This document shows positions 44,449 through 53,872 of a DNA stretch of 64,000 nucleotides, in pieces; the first letter of the stretch is position 1, and each line of letters opens with the position of its first letter. This DNA comes from Zhongshania aliphaticivorans (GTDB lineage: Bacteria > Pseudomonadota > Gammaproteobacteria > Pseudomonadales > Spongiibacteraceae): positions 1,209,501-1,273,500 of the forward strand of contig NZ_CP014544.1 in assembly GCF_001586255.1 (NCBI RefSeq), in the 5' to 3' direction. The translations under genes were made by a program, and so were the position numbers. The notes under the pieces are model-generated. The model searched no databases, was not told where the DNA came from, and saw only the letters and a program-made list of their open reading frames with translations.

Positions 44449-45615
44449 TTAAGCAGACCGCTTCTTGCAGGCAGGTATACCGTCTAGGGCGGGCTTGCGC
44501 GCCTGCTCTTCGGCAATGAGTTCTGCTGGGAATTGGCTCATAAAACAGCAGCAGACATTGTCGTTAATCATGGTGCGGGGGCCGTGGGGATGGGCGATAT
44601 GTTGGTAGCGGGCATGGCTATGGCCATGTTCATGTTGCTTTTCATATTCATGGGAATGCTCGTGCTCATGTGAATGACTGTGGGGGTGATCGTGATCGTG
44701 ACTGTGCTGATACGCTGCATTGGGTTCTTGGTATTCGGCGTGGTGGTGATGTAAGTCAACTTCGCCTCGGGCGAGCCGAGCGCTAAAGTCGGCGAGTAGA
44801 CCGGTTTGTTGTTGGCTGCCGTTCATGGTTTCGGCAAAGCGGGCCACAAAGGTATCGATGACTTTGGGGTGGTCGCGGAGATAATCGGCTTTGATGAACT
44901 GCACCTCGGGCTGTTCGGCGGCGACTTTATCAATATAGCTGTGAATGCGGTCAATAAGCCGGCCGCCAAACAAGAAGTAAGGAGCGACAACAATTTTTTT
45001 AAAGCCGAGCTTGCAGGCCATTTCTAAGCCCCGGCCAACCGAGGGAAAGGTGACGCCAGAGTAGACCGTCTCGGACCAGCCGAAGCCCAGGCTCTCGGCG
45101 GCGATACGGCAGAGCTTGGCGGCGTCGGCATTGGCATTAACGACCGAGGTGCCGCGACCGACGACCACCAGCATGGTGTCGTAGAGGGCGCCGGGGGCGG
45201 GAATCTCAGTGTGGCCAAGAGAATTGAGAATGCGCTGCTGAAAGGCGGCAATCATATTGCTGTGTAGGCCCAGTTCACGGCCGTAGTGAATATGCAGATC
45301 TGGGTGCTTTTGCTGGTAACTGGTGAGTACCGAGGGAATATCGTTCTGGGCGTGGGTGGCGGCAAACAGCATACCGGGAACGGCGTAAATGGTTTTTACA
45401 CCTTGCTCGCGAAGCGCGTCGAGGGCCATGTGAATATTGGGCGCGGAATACTCTAAAAAGCCGTATTCGATTTTGAGTTTGGGGTAGCGCTGGCGCAGGT
45501 TTTTAGCGAGTAGGCTAAATTCCTGCTCAGCGATTTTGGCGCGGCTGCCGTGACCACAGATAAGTAAGCCGCAATTGTTGGGCAGGTTTTCTAAATTCGT
45601 CATGCGGGTGTCCAT
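44449..45615 (-). CDS. cbiX: Sirohydrochlorin cobaltochelatase CbiX, long form with His-rich tail
   Basis: CbiX inserts Co2+ into sirohydrochlorin, committing it to the early-cobalt pathway. The 388 residues have two CbiX-like lobes: the catalytic His22 in ICGHGSR, and VVAPYFLFGGRLIDRI in the second lobe. Residues 289-346 are an extreme His-rich tract (HSHDHDHPHSHSHEHEHSHE and similar), followed by CCC at 355-357 and a late Cys in PACKK, a possible metal or Fe-S site. The start at 45615 is uncertain; ATG at 45603 has a better GGA. It is transcribed against the cbi operon and needs its own promoter in the A/T-rich gap. Confidence 0.93.
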   Translation of the reverse strand: MDTRMTNLENLPNNCGLLICGHGSRAKIAEQEFSLLAKNLRQRYPKLKIEYGFLEYSAPNIHMALDALREQGVKTIYAVPGMLFAATHAQNDIPSVLTSYQQKHPDLHIHYGRELGLHSNMIAAFQQRILNSLGHTEIPAPGALYDTMLVVVGRGTSVVNANADAAKLCRIAAESLGFGWSETVYSGVTFPSVGRGLEMACKLGFKKIVVAPYFLFGGRLIDRIHSYIDKVAAEQPEVQFIKADYLRDHPKVIDTFVARFAETMNGSQQQTGLLADFSARLARGEVDLHHHHAEYQEPNAAYQHSHDHDHPHSHSHEHEHSHEYEKQHEHGHSHARYQHIAHPHGPRTMINDNVCCCFMSQFPAELIAEEQARKPALDGIPACKKRSA

Positions 45616-45967
45616 TGCGTAGAAGTGATTGAAGTAAAAGGATTGATGTAACTGATTAGCATTGAGGGATTAAGTTTGTTGATGGCGCGTAAATAAATTA
45701 ATTTTTTAATAGATTTGTACTTGAATGGCTCCATATTGTTGGAGGGATTTGTGTCGTCTTTAGTTTTTGTTTTGAGAGCGGTTGGATTGTTGCGTGTTGT
45801 GCTTTTTAGGTAAAAATAGTTTTTATTTACAGGCATTTAATTCGGTTTTTGGGTTTCGATACCATATTGTTTCATTTATTTTTGGCGGTTTAAAGTAACT
45901 TTTTTAAATAGTTTTTTTTGATGAATTTAAATATTACTTAGGTTAAAGTCGCTGCGCATTTTTAGGT
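45616..45967. other. A/T-rich divergent regulatory gap
   Basis: About 350 bases, clearly richer in A/T than the neighbouring genes, without a credible gene. It separates cbiX (leftward) from the second riboswitch (rightward) and should hold both promoters. No aptamer is visible on the cbiX side. Confidence 0.6.
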
Positions 45968-46192
45968 TCCAAGGTGATATTTTCACCGTAGCGATTAATA
46001 GGGAATTCAGTGCGTAAAATTGACTTTCGGTTTTGCGAGATTAATTGAAGCTGTCCCCGCAACTGTATGCGATGAGTGCTAATCACGGCCACTGAGTAAG
46101 GTGTTGTCACTGAACTTGGGAAGGCGATTAGCGCATTTTCTGGCGTTTTCTTAAACGCGTAGAATGAAGTCGTGAGCCAGTAGACCTGCCTG
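45968..46192 (+). promoter_or_regulatory. Second cobalamin riboswitch, upstream of a TonB receptor
   Basis: Elements in order: AAGGTGATATTTTCACC, GATTAATAGGGAATTCAGTG, AGCTGTCCCCGCAACTGTA, GCCACTG, CTTGGGAAGGCG (B12 box) and GTGAGCCAGTAGACCTGCCT. This is a full cobalamin aptamer. It lies 130 bases before the receptor start, so receptor synthesis should fall when cobalamin is plentiful. Confidence 0.95.
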
Positions 46193-46321
46193 ATATGCAT
46201 TTACCTGATGGTCGGGGTGTGCAATCAGGCGAGTATAATCAGAGTCATTTCTGTGGCTTCTGCTATTTCCTCGTTAATTTCCCGCCGCCATTGAGATTGT
46301 TGCAATCAAGAGGCGATTCCT

Positions 46322-48415
46322 TTGAAAAATTCGATATTTAATCCGCTAGTAATAAGTTGTTTTGTCTTTGCATGTCCAGCATACGCGGCTGGCTTGAGTG
46401 GTGTGAGCGAGCGCAGCGCTGGTCAGCTTGAAGAAGTGCAGGTTACAGGTAGCTCGCTCGCCAATAGGGGGCTAGCCGACGCTGAGGCTGCTTCGGTAGG
46501 TACGGTTCTGGCAGCGCAAATTGCGCACCGCCCAGCGCTGCGTCCCGCCGAGTTATTAGAAACCATACCGGGTATGGTGGTGACCCAGCACAGCGGTGAC
46601 GGCAAGGCGAATCAATATTTTTTGCGGGGCTTTAATTTGGATCACGGCAGCGACTTTGCTAATTATGTCGACGGCATGCCCATCAATATGGTGAGTCACG
46701 GTCATGGCCAAGGTTATACCGATCTTAATTTTTTAATTCCCGAATTGGTCGACCGCATTGTTTATCGCAAAGGTCCCTATTATGCCGAGGCGGGGGATTT
46801 TTCCTCGGCGGGTACAGCGCGAACATCTTATGCGCGGGCTATGGCAAATCAGACCGTGAAACTTACCGCGGGCGAAAACGATTATGCGCGTCTCTTGGCC
46901 TTTGGCGGAGTGGCGGCGGCAGATGGCCAGCTGGTTTATGCTTTTGAGTCTCAGCAAAACGACGGCCCATGGCAGCTGCCAGAGGGCTTTGATAAAGCCA
47001 ATGGTGTATTGAAATACAGCGGTGGTGATCGCAAGCAAGGTTATTCGCTGACGGCCATGGCCTATGAAGCGGATTGGACCTCGACAGATCAGATTCCCCA
47101 GCGCCTAGTGGCTGAGGGCAGCGTGGATCGCTATGGTTCCCTAGATGACAGCACGGGTGGCGACACCCACCGCTATAGCCTGTCGGCTGAAATTTGGTCG
47201 GTATTGAACGATGGTCTGAATCTGCAAAGTCAATTTTACGTGGTGGATTATGCGCTGCGTTTAAGCTCTAACGCGAGTTATTACTCCCGCGATAACAGTG
47301 ACGACCCCGAGGTGCGCGGTGACCAATTTACCCAATTCGATAATCGCCTGACTCTCGGCGGCCAGCTAGATTTTACGCAGGCCCTAAGCGCGGTACATGA
47401 ATTGCGCTACGGCGGTGAATGGCGACTGGACGATATTAACGACGTGGGTGTGGGCTTTAGCCAGCGAGGCCTAATATACGATCTGTTTGCCAGCGCGGCG
47501 GTGGAAGAGCAGGCGCTCGGTGTATACAGCAGCGTACACAGCCAATGGACGGCGTGGTTTGCCTCAATCGCGGGTTTGCGCTACCAAACCATTGATGTGG
47601 CGGTAGCCGATAAGCTTGACGCGACGGCGGGTGGCAGCGACCGCGAGGCCTTGTTGTCGCCCAAATTATCACTGCGCTTTGGCCCATTCGCGACCACGGA
47701 GTTCTTCATTAATTATGGCGAGGGCTTTCACAGCAATGATGCGCGGGGTGTAGTGAGAAGGGAAAGTGCAGTGCCGCTGATATCTTCGTCGGTCGGCTAT
47801 GAATTGGGGATGCGCAGCTTGCTGGCCAATGATATTCAGCTGTCGGTGGTGGCGTTTCGTTTAGATTTAGACTCAGAGTTGGTGTTTGTTGGCGATGAGT
47901 CGACAACCGAACCTCGGGATGCCAGCCGTCGCCAAGGCCTTGAGGTGAGCGTATTTTATCAGCCGGTGGACTGGTTTGTATTGGATATGGATGTTGCCTC
48001 GTCGGAAACCGAGTTTAAGCAACTGCAGGTCGACGAGGGGCAGGTATTGGGCAAATATGTGCCCGACAGCGTTGAACAGGTCTTTGCTATGGGCGCGAGT
48101 ATCGATTTAGATAACGGCGTGTACGGGGGGCTTAGACTGCGCTATTTCGGCCCTCGCAAGCTTACCGAAGGCGGTGATGTTGAATCGGCGGCCTCGAAGA
48201 GCGTCAATGCCAATATTGGCTACCGCTTTAGCAATGGTATATCGCTGGGGCTTGAGATTGTCAATGCCTTGGATGAGCGTGATGACGATATCACTTATTA
48301 CTATGCCTCACGGACTTTATCCGAGCGCAACGCCGGTATTGAACCCCAGCTAGACCGCCACTCGCACCCTATGGAACCTCGTACTTATCGGGGGACATTG
48401 GCTTACCACTTTTAG
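46322..48415 (+). CDS. TonB-dependent receptor under riboswitch control (corrinoid or cobalt uptake candidate)
   Basis: 697 residues from a TTG start (46322) with AGAGG about 9 bases upstream. Signal peptide ends near CPAYA; the TonB box region is LEEVQVTG, and the plug has TIPGMVVTQHSGDGKANQYF and VDRIVYRKGPYYAEAGDFSS. The plug carries MVSHGHGQGYTD and the C-terminus LDRHSHPMEPRTYRG, both His-containing. It lacks the usual BtuB plug sequence, resembling broad TonB receptors instead. The preceding cobalamin riboswitch indicates a role in cobalamin economy: uptake of corrinoids, or of chelated cobalt. The second is favoured by the His motifs but unproven. Confidence 0.88.
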   Translation: MKNSIFNPLVISCFVFACPAYAAGLSGVSERSAGQLEEVQVTGSSLANRGLADAEAASVGTVLAAQIAHRPALRPAELLETIPGMVVTQHSGDGKANQYFLRGFNLDHGSDFANYVDGMPINMVSHGHGQGYTDLNFLIPELVDRIVYRKGPYYAEAGDFSSAGTARTSYARAMANQTVKLTAGENDYARLLAFGGVAAADGQLVYAFESQQNDGPWQLPEGFDKANGVLKYSGGDRKQGYSLTAMAYEADWTSTDQIPQRLVAEGSVDRYGSLDDSTGGDTHRYSLSAEIWSVLNDGLNLQSQFYVVDYALRLSSNASYYSRDNSDDPEVRGDQFTQFDNRLTLGGQLDFTQALSAVHELRYGGEWRLDDINDVGVGFSQRGLIYDLFASAAVEEQALGVYSSVHSQWTAWFASIAGLRYQTIDVAVADKLDATAGGSDREALLSPKLSLRFGPFATTEFFINYGEGFHSNDARGVVRRESAVPLISSSVGYELGMRSLLANDIQLSVVAFRLDLDSELVFVGDESTTEPRDASRRQGLEVSVFYQPVDWFVLDMDVASSETEFKQLQVDEGQVLGKYVPDSVEQVFAMGASIDLDNGVYGGLRLRYFGPRKLTEGGDVESAASKSVNANIGYRFSNGISLGLEIVNALDERDDDITYYYASRTLSERNAGIEPQLDRHSHPMEPRTYRGTLAYHF

Positions 48416-48631
48416 CAGAAAAGCCTCGGTGACTAGGGGCGGTTGCCGACGGCTAAGTTCTGCCTTTATAGCGATAACTACCTATTTGATTTTGACTCCG
48501 GATAATAGCTATCGGCATTCTTATTGCCTATAGTAGAACAACGGGATTGCGTAGTTATTATTGCGCCTTAGCCGCGACTCAACTGCGATAAGTTGCCTAA
48601 TGGTAGGTAATCTTACATCACGAGCCTTTAT

Positions 48632-50632
48632 ATGCCTGCTTCCGAGCATATGCCGATACTCGGCAAACGAAAAAGTATTACTCGGCGTATTCTGTTCCCT
48701 TTCGCTGCACTCATCGTTCTCAGTAATGCGGTGATAATTTACATCATTATTGGGCAGTTAGACGAGCAGCTACTTAACGCAACTGAACAAGATCTGATCA
48801 GCGAGTCAGAGCTGCAAGCGGTGCAGTTTCGCGCCAATATGGCTGAATTGGTTAGAGATCTGCGGTTTGTGACAGGAACCCCGCCTATTCAGGGGCTAAT
48901 TCGGGCGGAGCGCAATGGTGGTGCCGATCCTTCAGATGGTTCTAGTGAAGCAGAATGGGTAGCTCGGCTTGGGGTAATCTTTAGCGAAATGCTCAAGGCA
49001 AAGCCTCAAAACGTGCAAATTCGTTTTATTCGCGCTAACGGCCTAGAGTTAATTAGGGTTGATCGTTACGGGCCTAACGGCACTATCCAGCGCGTTTCGC
49101 AAAATGAATTACAAGATAAAAGCGCGAGTAAATATTTGTCGGAAACCCTAAGTTTAGATGCCGGTCAGGTCTATCTTTCTGATATTGAGCTCAACCGTGA
49201 ATTTGGCAAAATTGTGGAGCCTTTGCAACCAGTTATTCGCGCAGCAACGCCGGTGTACACCACCGATGGCGAACTATTCGGGATTGTGGTTATTAATCAC
49301 AATTTGCAAACCAGCTTTGATGCCTTGAAATCGATAGCAGGGGTAGATCATCAGTTTGTTATCGCCAATGGTAGAGGTGAATATTTAGCGCACCCCGAGG
49401 CTGAACGTCGCTTTGCCTTTGAATATGGTCGCAGTAGCAATATAAGCCAAGATTTTCCTGCCACTCAGCGTCTATTGGACAACCCTCAGCTCGAGGTGGT
49501 AAACGGTAAAGGTAATGCTAATGGTAAGGCGTCGGTATATTCCTTGCGCAGTATTGCCTATAACCCTGAAGACAGCACCGATCGATTAATTTTAGCCACC
49601 AGCCATGACTTTCAAGACGCCCTCGCCATCAAGGAACGCGTGCTCAGTAAGATTTATCTGTTTCTGATTTTTGTGCTGTTAATGTCCGGGGTATTGGCAA
49701 TATATGCGTCGCGACGTATCGCCGGGCCTATTATCTCTATGCGCAACACCCTGAATCGCGATGGCTTGGCAACCCAAAGTGAGGACTTGCCGATTCATGA
49801 TGGTGGAGAGTTGGGCGAACTGGCGCGAGTTTTTGACAATCTATTGCAAGAATTGTCGAGCAAGCAGGCCCTCCTGGCCACTGAGGTGGCTGAGCGTAAA
49901 GGCGCTGAGCTTGAGCTGCGCGTAAATAATCAAAAACTGAAAGTAGCATACAAAGAATTGGAGCAATTTACTTATATTGCGTCACATGATTTGCAGGAAC
50001 CACTGCGCACAGTACAAAGCTTAGTAGAAATGTTTGAAGAGAACTACGGTTCTGAGATGGATGAACAAGCTAAAACCTTTTTGGGTTTTATTAAAGAATC
50101 GACTATGCGGATGACGGCCTTGATCCGTGGGCTACTGGATTACGGCCGCTTAGGGAGCGAGTCAGATCTCACTGAGGTGAATTGTCAAGAATTGGTGGAC
50201 GCGGTATGTGTGGATCTTAGCTTACGGCTAGATGAAGTGGGCGGCAGTGTTGAATATAAGGACCTGCCAGTTATTACCGGGAAGATAACGGAGTTGCGCT
50301 TATTATTTCAAAATTTAATTAGCAACGGGCTTAAGTTTCGACGTCCCGATGTGTCCCCGAAAATCGTTATTGCGGCGGAGCGAGGCTTAGACTGCTGGCA
50401 GTTTAGCGTCAGTGATAACGGTATTGGTATTGCCCCTGAACATTTCCAACACATTTTTATGATTTTTCAGCGCTTACATGGGCGCGATGAATTTGAGGGA
50501 AGTGGCATCGGTTTGGCCCACTGTAAAAAAGTGGTAGAGTTACACGGTGGTGAAATTTGGGTAGAATCTCAGCTGAATGTGGGCACGGTGTTTTATTTTT
50601 CGCTCAGGGATAATCGTGATGAACAAGCTTAA
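48632..50632 (+). CDS. Membrane sensor histidine kinase
   Basis: 666 residues: TM1 at about 19-41 (ILFPFAALIVLSNAVIIYII), a large periplasmic double-Cache-like domain, TM2 (IYLFLIFVLLMSGVLAIYA), a HAMP linker, a HisKA dimerisation helix with phosphoacceptor His452 in ASHDLQEP, and a HATPase with DNGIGI and GSGIGLAHCKKV. The HisKA subtype is that of phytochrome-like kinases. The signal is unknown. The response regulator gene overlaps its end, making a coupled two-component pair. Confidence 0.93.
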   Translation: MPASEHMPILGKRKSITRRILFPFAALIVLSNAVIIYIIIGQLDEQLLNATEQDLISESELQAVQFRANMAELVRDLRFVTGTPPIQGLIRAERNGGADPSDGSSEAEWVARLGVIFSEMLKAKPQNVQIRFIRANGLELIRVDRYGPNGTIQRVSQNELQDKSASKYLSETLSLDAGQVYLSDIELNREFGKIVEPLQPVIRAATPVYTTDGELFGIVVINHNLQTSFDALKSIAGVDHQFVIANGRGEYLAHPEAERRFAFEYGRSSNISQDFPATQRLLDNPQLEVVNGKGNANGKASVYSLRSIAYNPEDSTDRLILATSHDFQDALAIKERVLSKIYLFLIFVLLMSGVLAIYASRRIAGPIISMRNTLNRDGLATQSEDLPIHDGGELGELARVFDNLLQELSSKQALLATEVAERKGAELELRVNNQKLKVAYKELEQFTYIASHDLQEPLRTVQSLVEMFEENYGSEMDEQAKTFLGFIKESTMRMTALIRGLLDYGRLGSESDLTEVNCQELVDAVCVDLSLRLDEVGGSVEYKDLPVITGKITELRLLFQNLISNGLKFRRPDVSPKIVIAAERGLDCWQFSVSDNGIGIAPEHFQHIFMIFQRLHGRDEFEGSGIGLAHCKKVVELHGGEIWVESQLNVGTVFYFSLRDNRDEQA

Positions 50633-51038
50633 ACGGGTCTTGCTTATAGACGACTGCAAGGCCACAAATTACATTCATCGTCTGGTGATAGAGAAATACG
50701 GCTGCGCTGAGGCGGTCGTAGAAGTGAATAATGGCCGCGAAGCACTGGAATATTTAACCACCGAAGTAGATGGTAGCTACCCCAAGCCAGAGTTGGTTTT
50801 TTTGGATATTAATATGCCAGTGATGAACGGTTGGCAGTTTTTGGAAAAATACGCCGATGTACCCGAGGCGCAGCAGGCTGGTGTGGTTGTAGTAATGCTC
50901 ACTACGTCACTTAACCCTGATGATGCATCCTTGGCTCAAAGCAAGGCGGCGGTTAAATCTTTTTCTAGTAAGCCGCTTACTGAGAGTCGCTTAGACGATG
51001 TACTCGCCGAGTATTACCCTGAGGCGTTGCGGCGCTAA
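50619..51038 (+). CDS. Single-domain response regulator (Rcp1-like)
   Basis: 139 residues from ATG 50619, overlapping the kinase stop by 14 bases. A REC domain with the acidic pocket DD (11-12), phosphoacceptor Asp63 in FLDINMP, and Lys118 in FSSKPL. No output domain follows, so it acts through protein contacts, as in Rcp1 or CheY. The longer upstream frame start at 50577 would lie within the kinase and is not preferred. Confidence 0.93.
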   Translation: MNKLKRVLLIDDCKATNYIHRLVIEKYGCAEAVVEVNNGREALEYLTTEVDGSYPKPELVFLDINMPVMNGWQFLEKYADVPEAQQAGVVVVMLTTSLNPDDASLAQSKAAVKSFSSKPLTESRLDDVLAEYYPEALRR

Positions 51039-51167
51039 GCTGCCTGTAGCCCCTCGTTCGCTCTTCGTTAAATCCCGTCTTTGTCATAAAACTGTCCTCG
51101 TTTAGTCCTGCTATTGTCATACTAAAACCCTAATCTTGGCCCAAATGGGCAAAGAGGATACACACGG

Positions 51168-51986
51168 GTGGAGCTAGGACAGCGTTATAAAACCGTTTGG
51201 TTATCTGACATCCACCTCGGCTTTAAAGATTGCCGAGCTGATTATCTTCTCGATTTTTTGGCGAAAACAGAGTGTGAAACGCTGTACTTGGTTGGCGATG
51301 TTGTCGACCTTTGGGCGCTAAAGCGCAGTCTGTATTGGCCCTCAAGTCACTACGAAGTGGTACGCAGCTTATTTAAAAAGGCTAGCACTGGCACGCGCGT
51401 GGTGTACATTCCGGGTAATCACGACGAGCCTCTGCGCGATTATGTCGGCCACATTCTTGGCCCCATTGAAATAAAACGTGAAGCCATACACACCACCGTA
51501 AACGGCAAACGATTGCTGATGTTTCACGGTGATTGCTTGGACGAGCATATGCGTTTGAGTAAGTGGGAGGGCCTGGTTGGCGACGCAGCCTACGATCTTT
51601 TGTTATTTCTTAATCGCTGGGCCAATTTTATTCGTCGGCGCTTCGGCCGCAATTATTGGTCCCTCGCTACCTATATAAAACAGCGTATTCCCAACGCTCG
51701 TCAGGTCATTAGTGTGTTTGAAGAGGCCGCTATCCGCGAGGCATCTCGGCGGGGGCTCGACGGCGTCGTGTGCGGTCATATTCACCAGCCAGCGCTTAAG
51801 AAAGTAAAGGGTTTGCTGTACTGCAACGACGGCGATTGGATAGAGAACTGCACCCTGCTAGGGGAGACCTTTGAGGGCAATTTAGAACTGCTGCAGTGGA
51901 CAGAGCATCAAACGCTGCTGCAAAGCATGACCGGCAACGGCGGCCGGGTAAAAGCCGATGTTGTGCCTTTGCGTCGCGCCGGTTAA
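51168..51986 (+). CDS. LpxH-like calcineurin-type phosphoesterase
   Basis: 272 residues from GTG 51168, with AGAGGA about 10 bases upstream. Metal-binding motifs are SDIHLG (14-19), GDVVDLW, PGNHDE, FHGDCLDEH and GHIHQP. This is the UDP-2,3-diacylglucosamine hydrolase (LpxH/LpxH2) type, which makes lipid X in lipid A synthesis; an unrelated substrate is possible because a main lpxH may be elsewhere. It precedes the olsF-like acyltransferase by 16 bases, so a joint role in envelope lipid remodelling is plausible. Confidence 0.88.
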   Translation: MELGQRYKTVWLSDIHLGFKDCRADYLLDFLAKTECETLYLVGDVVDLWALKRSLYWPSSHYEVVRSLFKKASTGTRVVYIPGNHDEPLRDYVGHILGPIEIKREAIHTTVNGKRLLMFHGDCLDEHMRLSKWEGLVGDAAYDLLLFLNRWANFIRRRFGRNYWSLATYIKQRIPNARQVISVFEEAAIREASRRGLDGVVCGHIHQPALKKVKGLLYCNDGDWIENCTLLGETFEGNLELLQWTEHQTLLQSMTGNGGRVKADVVPLRRAG

Positions 51987-52002
51987 CTAATAGGAGTTAC
52001 AT

Positions 52003-53739
52003 ATGATATCGGTTGATTCAGTCATAGATGAGCAGTTTCCCCGGATATCTAAGGGCAGCCCGCGCATTAAGAAAACCTTGTCGGCGCTACTTAAATACCT
52101 ATTTCACGAAGCGGAGTTCAAGCAGTTTGAGCGCGACTACCCCTATTTGCAGGGACTGGATTTTGTTGAAAAAGGCCTAGAATATTTTGATTTTGGCTAC
52201 GCGGTAAGCGCGCTAGACAAAGAGCGTATACCGGTCACCGGCCGCGTGGTGATTATTTCTAATCATCCTATTGGTAGCTTGGATGGTCTGGCACTCTTAA
52301 AACTGGTGTCAGAGGTGCGCTCTGATGTCAAAGTGGTAGCGAATGAACTGCTCTATGCGATAAAGCCGCTGCGGAGTTTGTTGCTGCCTGTCGACAATAT
52401 GAGCGGTAAACGCAATCGCAAGGAAAACTTACAGGCAATCCACGGCCATTTGAATAGTGAAGGTGCCGTCATTATTTTTCCGGCCGGGGAGGTTTCCCGA
52501 TTTAGTCCGACAGGTATCCGTGATGGCCGTTGGCGCAATGGCTTTATTAAGTTTGCCGTCAAGGCTAAAGCGCCAATCTTACCGGTTCACATAAATGCCC
52601 GAAATTCGGTGTTCTTCTACGCATTGTCTTTACTGGCAAAGCCATTATCTACTCTGTGGTTGATTCGGGAAATGTTTAAGCAAAATAATCGAACTGTGCG
52701 AGTGACTATTGGCTCGGCGATCGAGTTTGATGTCTATGAAAAGTTACCGCTTACCGCACCAGCTAAAGCGCGTCTGTTTAAAAAACATCTATATAAACTG
52801 GGGCGACGTAAACGCGCGGGTGAGCCTTGCTTTATGCCGGTTGCCCAGGCAGTTGCGCATCCGGAAGATCGCCAGGAATTGCGAGCCGCTATTCGTCAAT
52901 GTGACCACTTGGGTAATACCCGAGACGGTATGGAAATTTACTGTTATCAATACAGCGGTGATTGCACGGTAATGCGGGAGATTGGTCGACTGCGAGAGGT
53001 GAGTTTTCGCGCGGTTGGCGAAGGCACCGGCCGTCGTCGCGATGTGGATCGCTTTGATGCTTATTACGACCATATTGTGCTGTGGGATGAGAACCAGTTA
53101 GAGCTCGTTGGCGCCTACCGTTTAAAGCGCATCGCGAGTTTAGACGACGGCCAGACCCTGTACAGCGAATCTTTATTTGACTATCAAATTCCTTATGCCG
53201 AAGAATATTTTGAATGCGGCGCGGAGCTTGGTCGCAGTTTTGTGCAGCCCCGCTACTGGGGGCGCAATGGTCTGGATTATCTTTGGCAGGGGCTGGGCAC
53301 GTATTTGCAGCGCTATCCAGACGTGCGCTATTTATTTGGGCCGGTGAGTTTGAGCGATAGCCTACCCCGAGCGGCGAAGGATCTGCTAATCCCATTTTAT
53401 CAAACTTATTTCCCCACCACTCAAGCCTGGGCTAGTGCGAAAAGCCCTTACCGCGCGGAAACGAGCATTTTGCAATTTTGCGGTGACGATTATCGCGCTG
53501 AATTTACACAGCTAAAGCAAGAGCTTGCCGATCTGTCCTGCGCAGTGCCGACGCTTTATAAGCAGTATACCGAACTCTGTGAGCCGGGCGGTGTTAGCTT
53601 CGCCGCATTTAATGTTGACCCCGACTTTGCCGATTGTATTGATGGTTTGGTGCTGGTGGATCTTAGCAAAATGAAAGCGGCGCGGCGCAAGCGGTATTTG
53701 GGGGGCGAGGTCGGACGTCTGATGTCTGACGTGGGGTAA
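52003..53739 (+). CDS. Two-domain acyltransferase, OlsF-like ornithine lipid synthase candidate
   Basis: 578 residues. The N-terminal half is a lysophospholipid acyltransferase-like domain with SNHPIGSLDG (HX5D) and FPAGEVSRF. The C-terminal half resembles OlsB/hemolysin-type N-acyltransferases: MREIGRLREVSFRAVGEGTG, LVGAYRL and ELGRSFVQPRYW. This arrangement is that of OlsF, in which one protein makes both acylations of ornithine lipid; identity is inferred. The last residues, EVGRLMSDVG, are encoded by a copy of the GTCGGAC heptad repeat, so the repeat has entered or extended the coding end. Confidence 0.83.
   Translation: MISVDSVIDEQFPRISKGSPRIKKTLSALLKYLFHEAEFKQFERDYPYLQGLDFVEKGLEYFDFGYAVSALDKERIPVTGRVVIISNHPIGSLDGLALLKLVSEVRSDVKVVANELLYAIKPLRSLLLPVDNMSGKRNRKENLQAIHGHLNSEGAVIIFPAGEVSRFSPTGIRDGRWRNGFIKFAVKAKAPILPVHINARNSVFFYALSLLAKPLSTLWLIREMFKQNNRTVRVTIGSAIEFDVYEKLPLTAPAKARLFKKHLYKLGRRKRAGEPCFMPVAQAVAHPEDRQELRAAIRQCDHLGNTRDGMEIYCYQYSGDCTVMREIGRLREVSFRAVGEGTGRRRDVDRFDAYYDHIVLWDENQLELVGAYRLKRIASLDDGQTLYSESLFDYQIPYAEEYFECGAELGRSFVQPRYWGRNGLDYLWQGLGTYLQRYPDVRYLFGPVSLSDSLPRAAKDLLIPFYQTYFPTTQAWASAKSPYRAETSILQFCGDDYRAEFTQLKQELADLSCAVPTLYKQYTELCEPGGVSFAAFNVDPDFADCIDGLVLVDLSKMKAARRKRYLGGEVGRLMSDVG
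53710..53732. repeat. Heptad-periodic repeat, copy e, inside the olsF-like C-terminus
   Basis: GTCGGAC GTCTGAT GTCTGAC GT lies within the coding sequence just ahead of the TAA stop. It encodes part of the last ten residues. Confidence 0.75.
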
Positions 53740-53813
53740 AACCACCGGACGGATCGTTGTGTGCGGATTACTGCTAAAGTAAATCTTTTTAAATGTCATG
53801 GCAAACTCGAGCC

Positions 53814-53869
53814 ACGTCCGATGTCAGCTACGAGCGTTGACGTCAGGCATCCGACACCCGACGTCCGAC
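53814..53869. repeat. Heptad-periodic repeat, copy f, between convergent genes
   Basis: Units CGTCCGA, TGTCAGC, then CGTCAGG CATCCGA CACCCGA CGTCCGA C run toward TTTTT at 53870. They are complementary in type to copy e about 100 bases upstream, so e and f could pair as a large hairpin with a downstream T-run. Confidence 0.7.
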
Positions 53870-53872
53870 TTT

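Noticed and set aside
45600-45836. 78-codon minus-strand frame upstream of cbiX
   Set aside because: A low-complexity, Lys/Asn-rich frame in an A/T-rich gap that overlaps the cbiX start.
46322-48415. Naming the receptor btuB
   Set aside because: It has the riboswitch but not the BtuB plug sequence, so the symbol was withheld.
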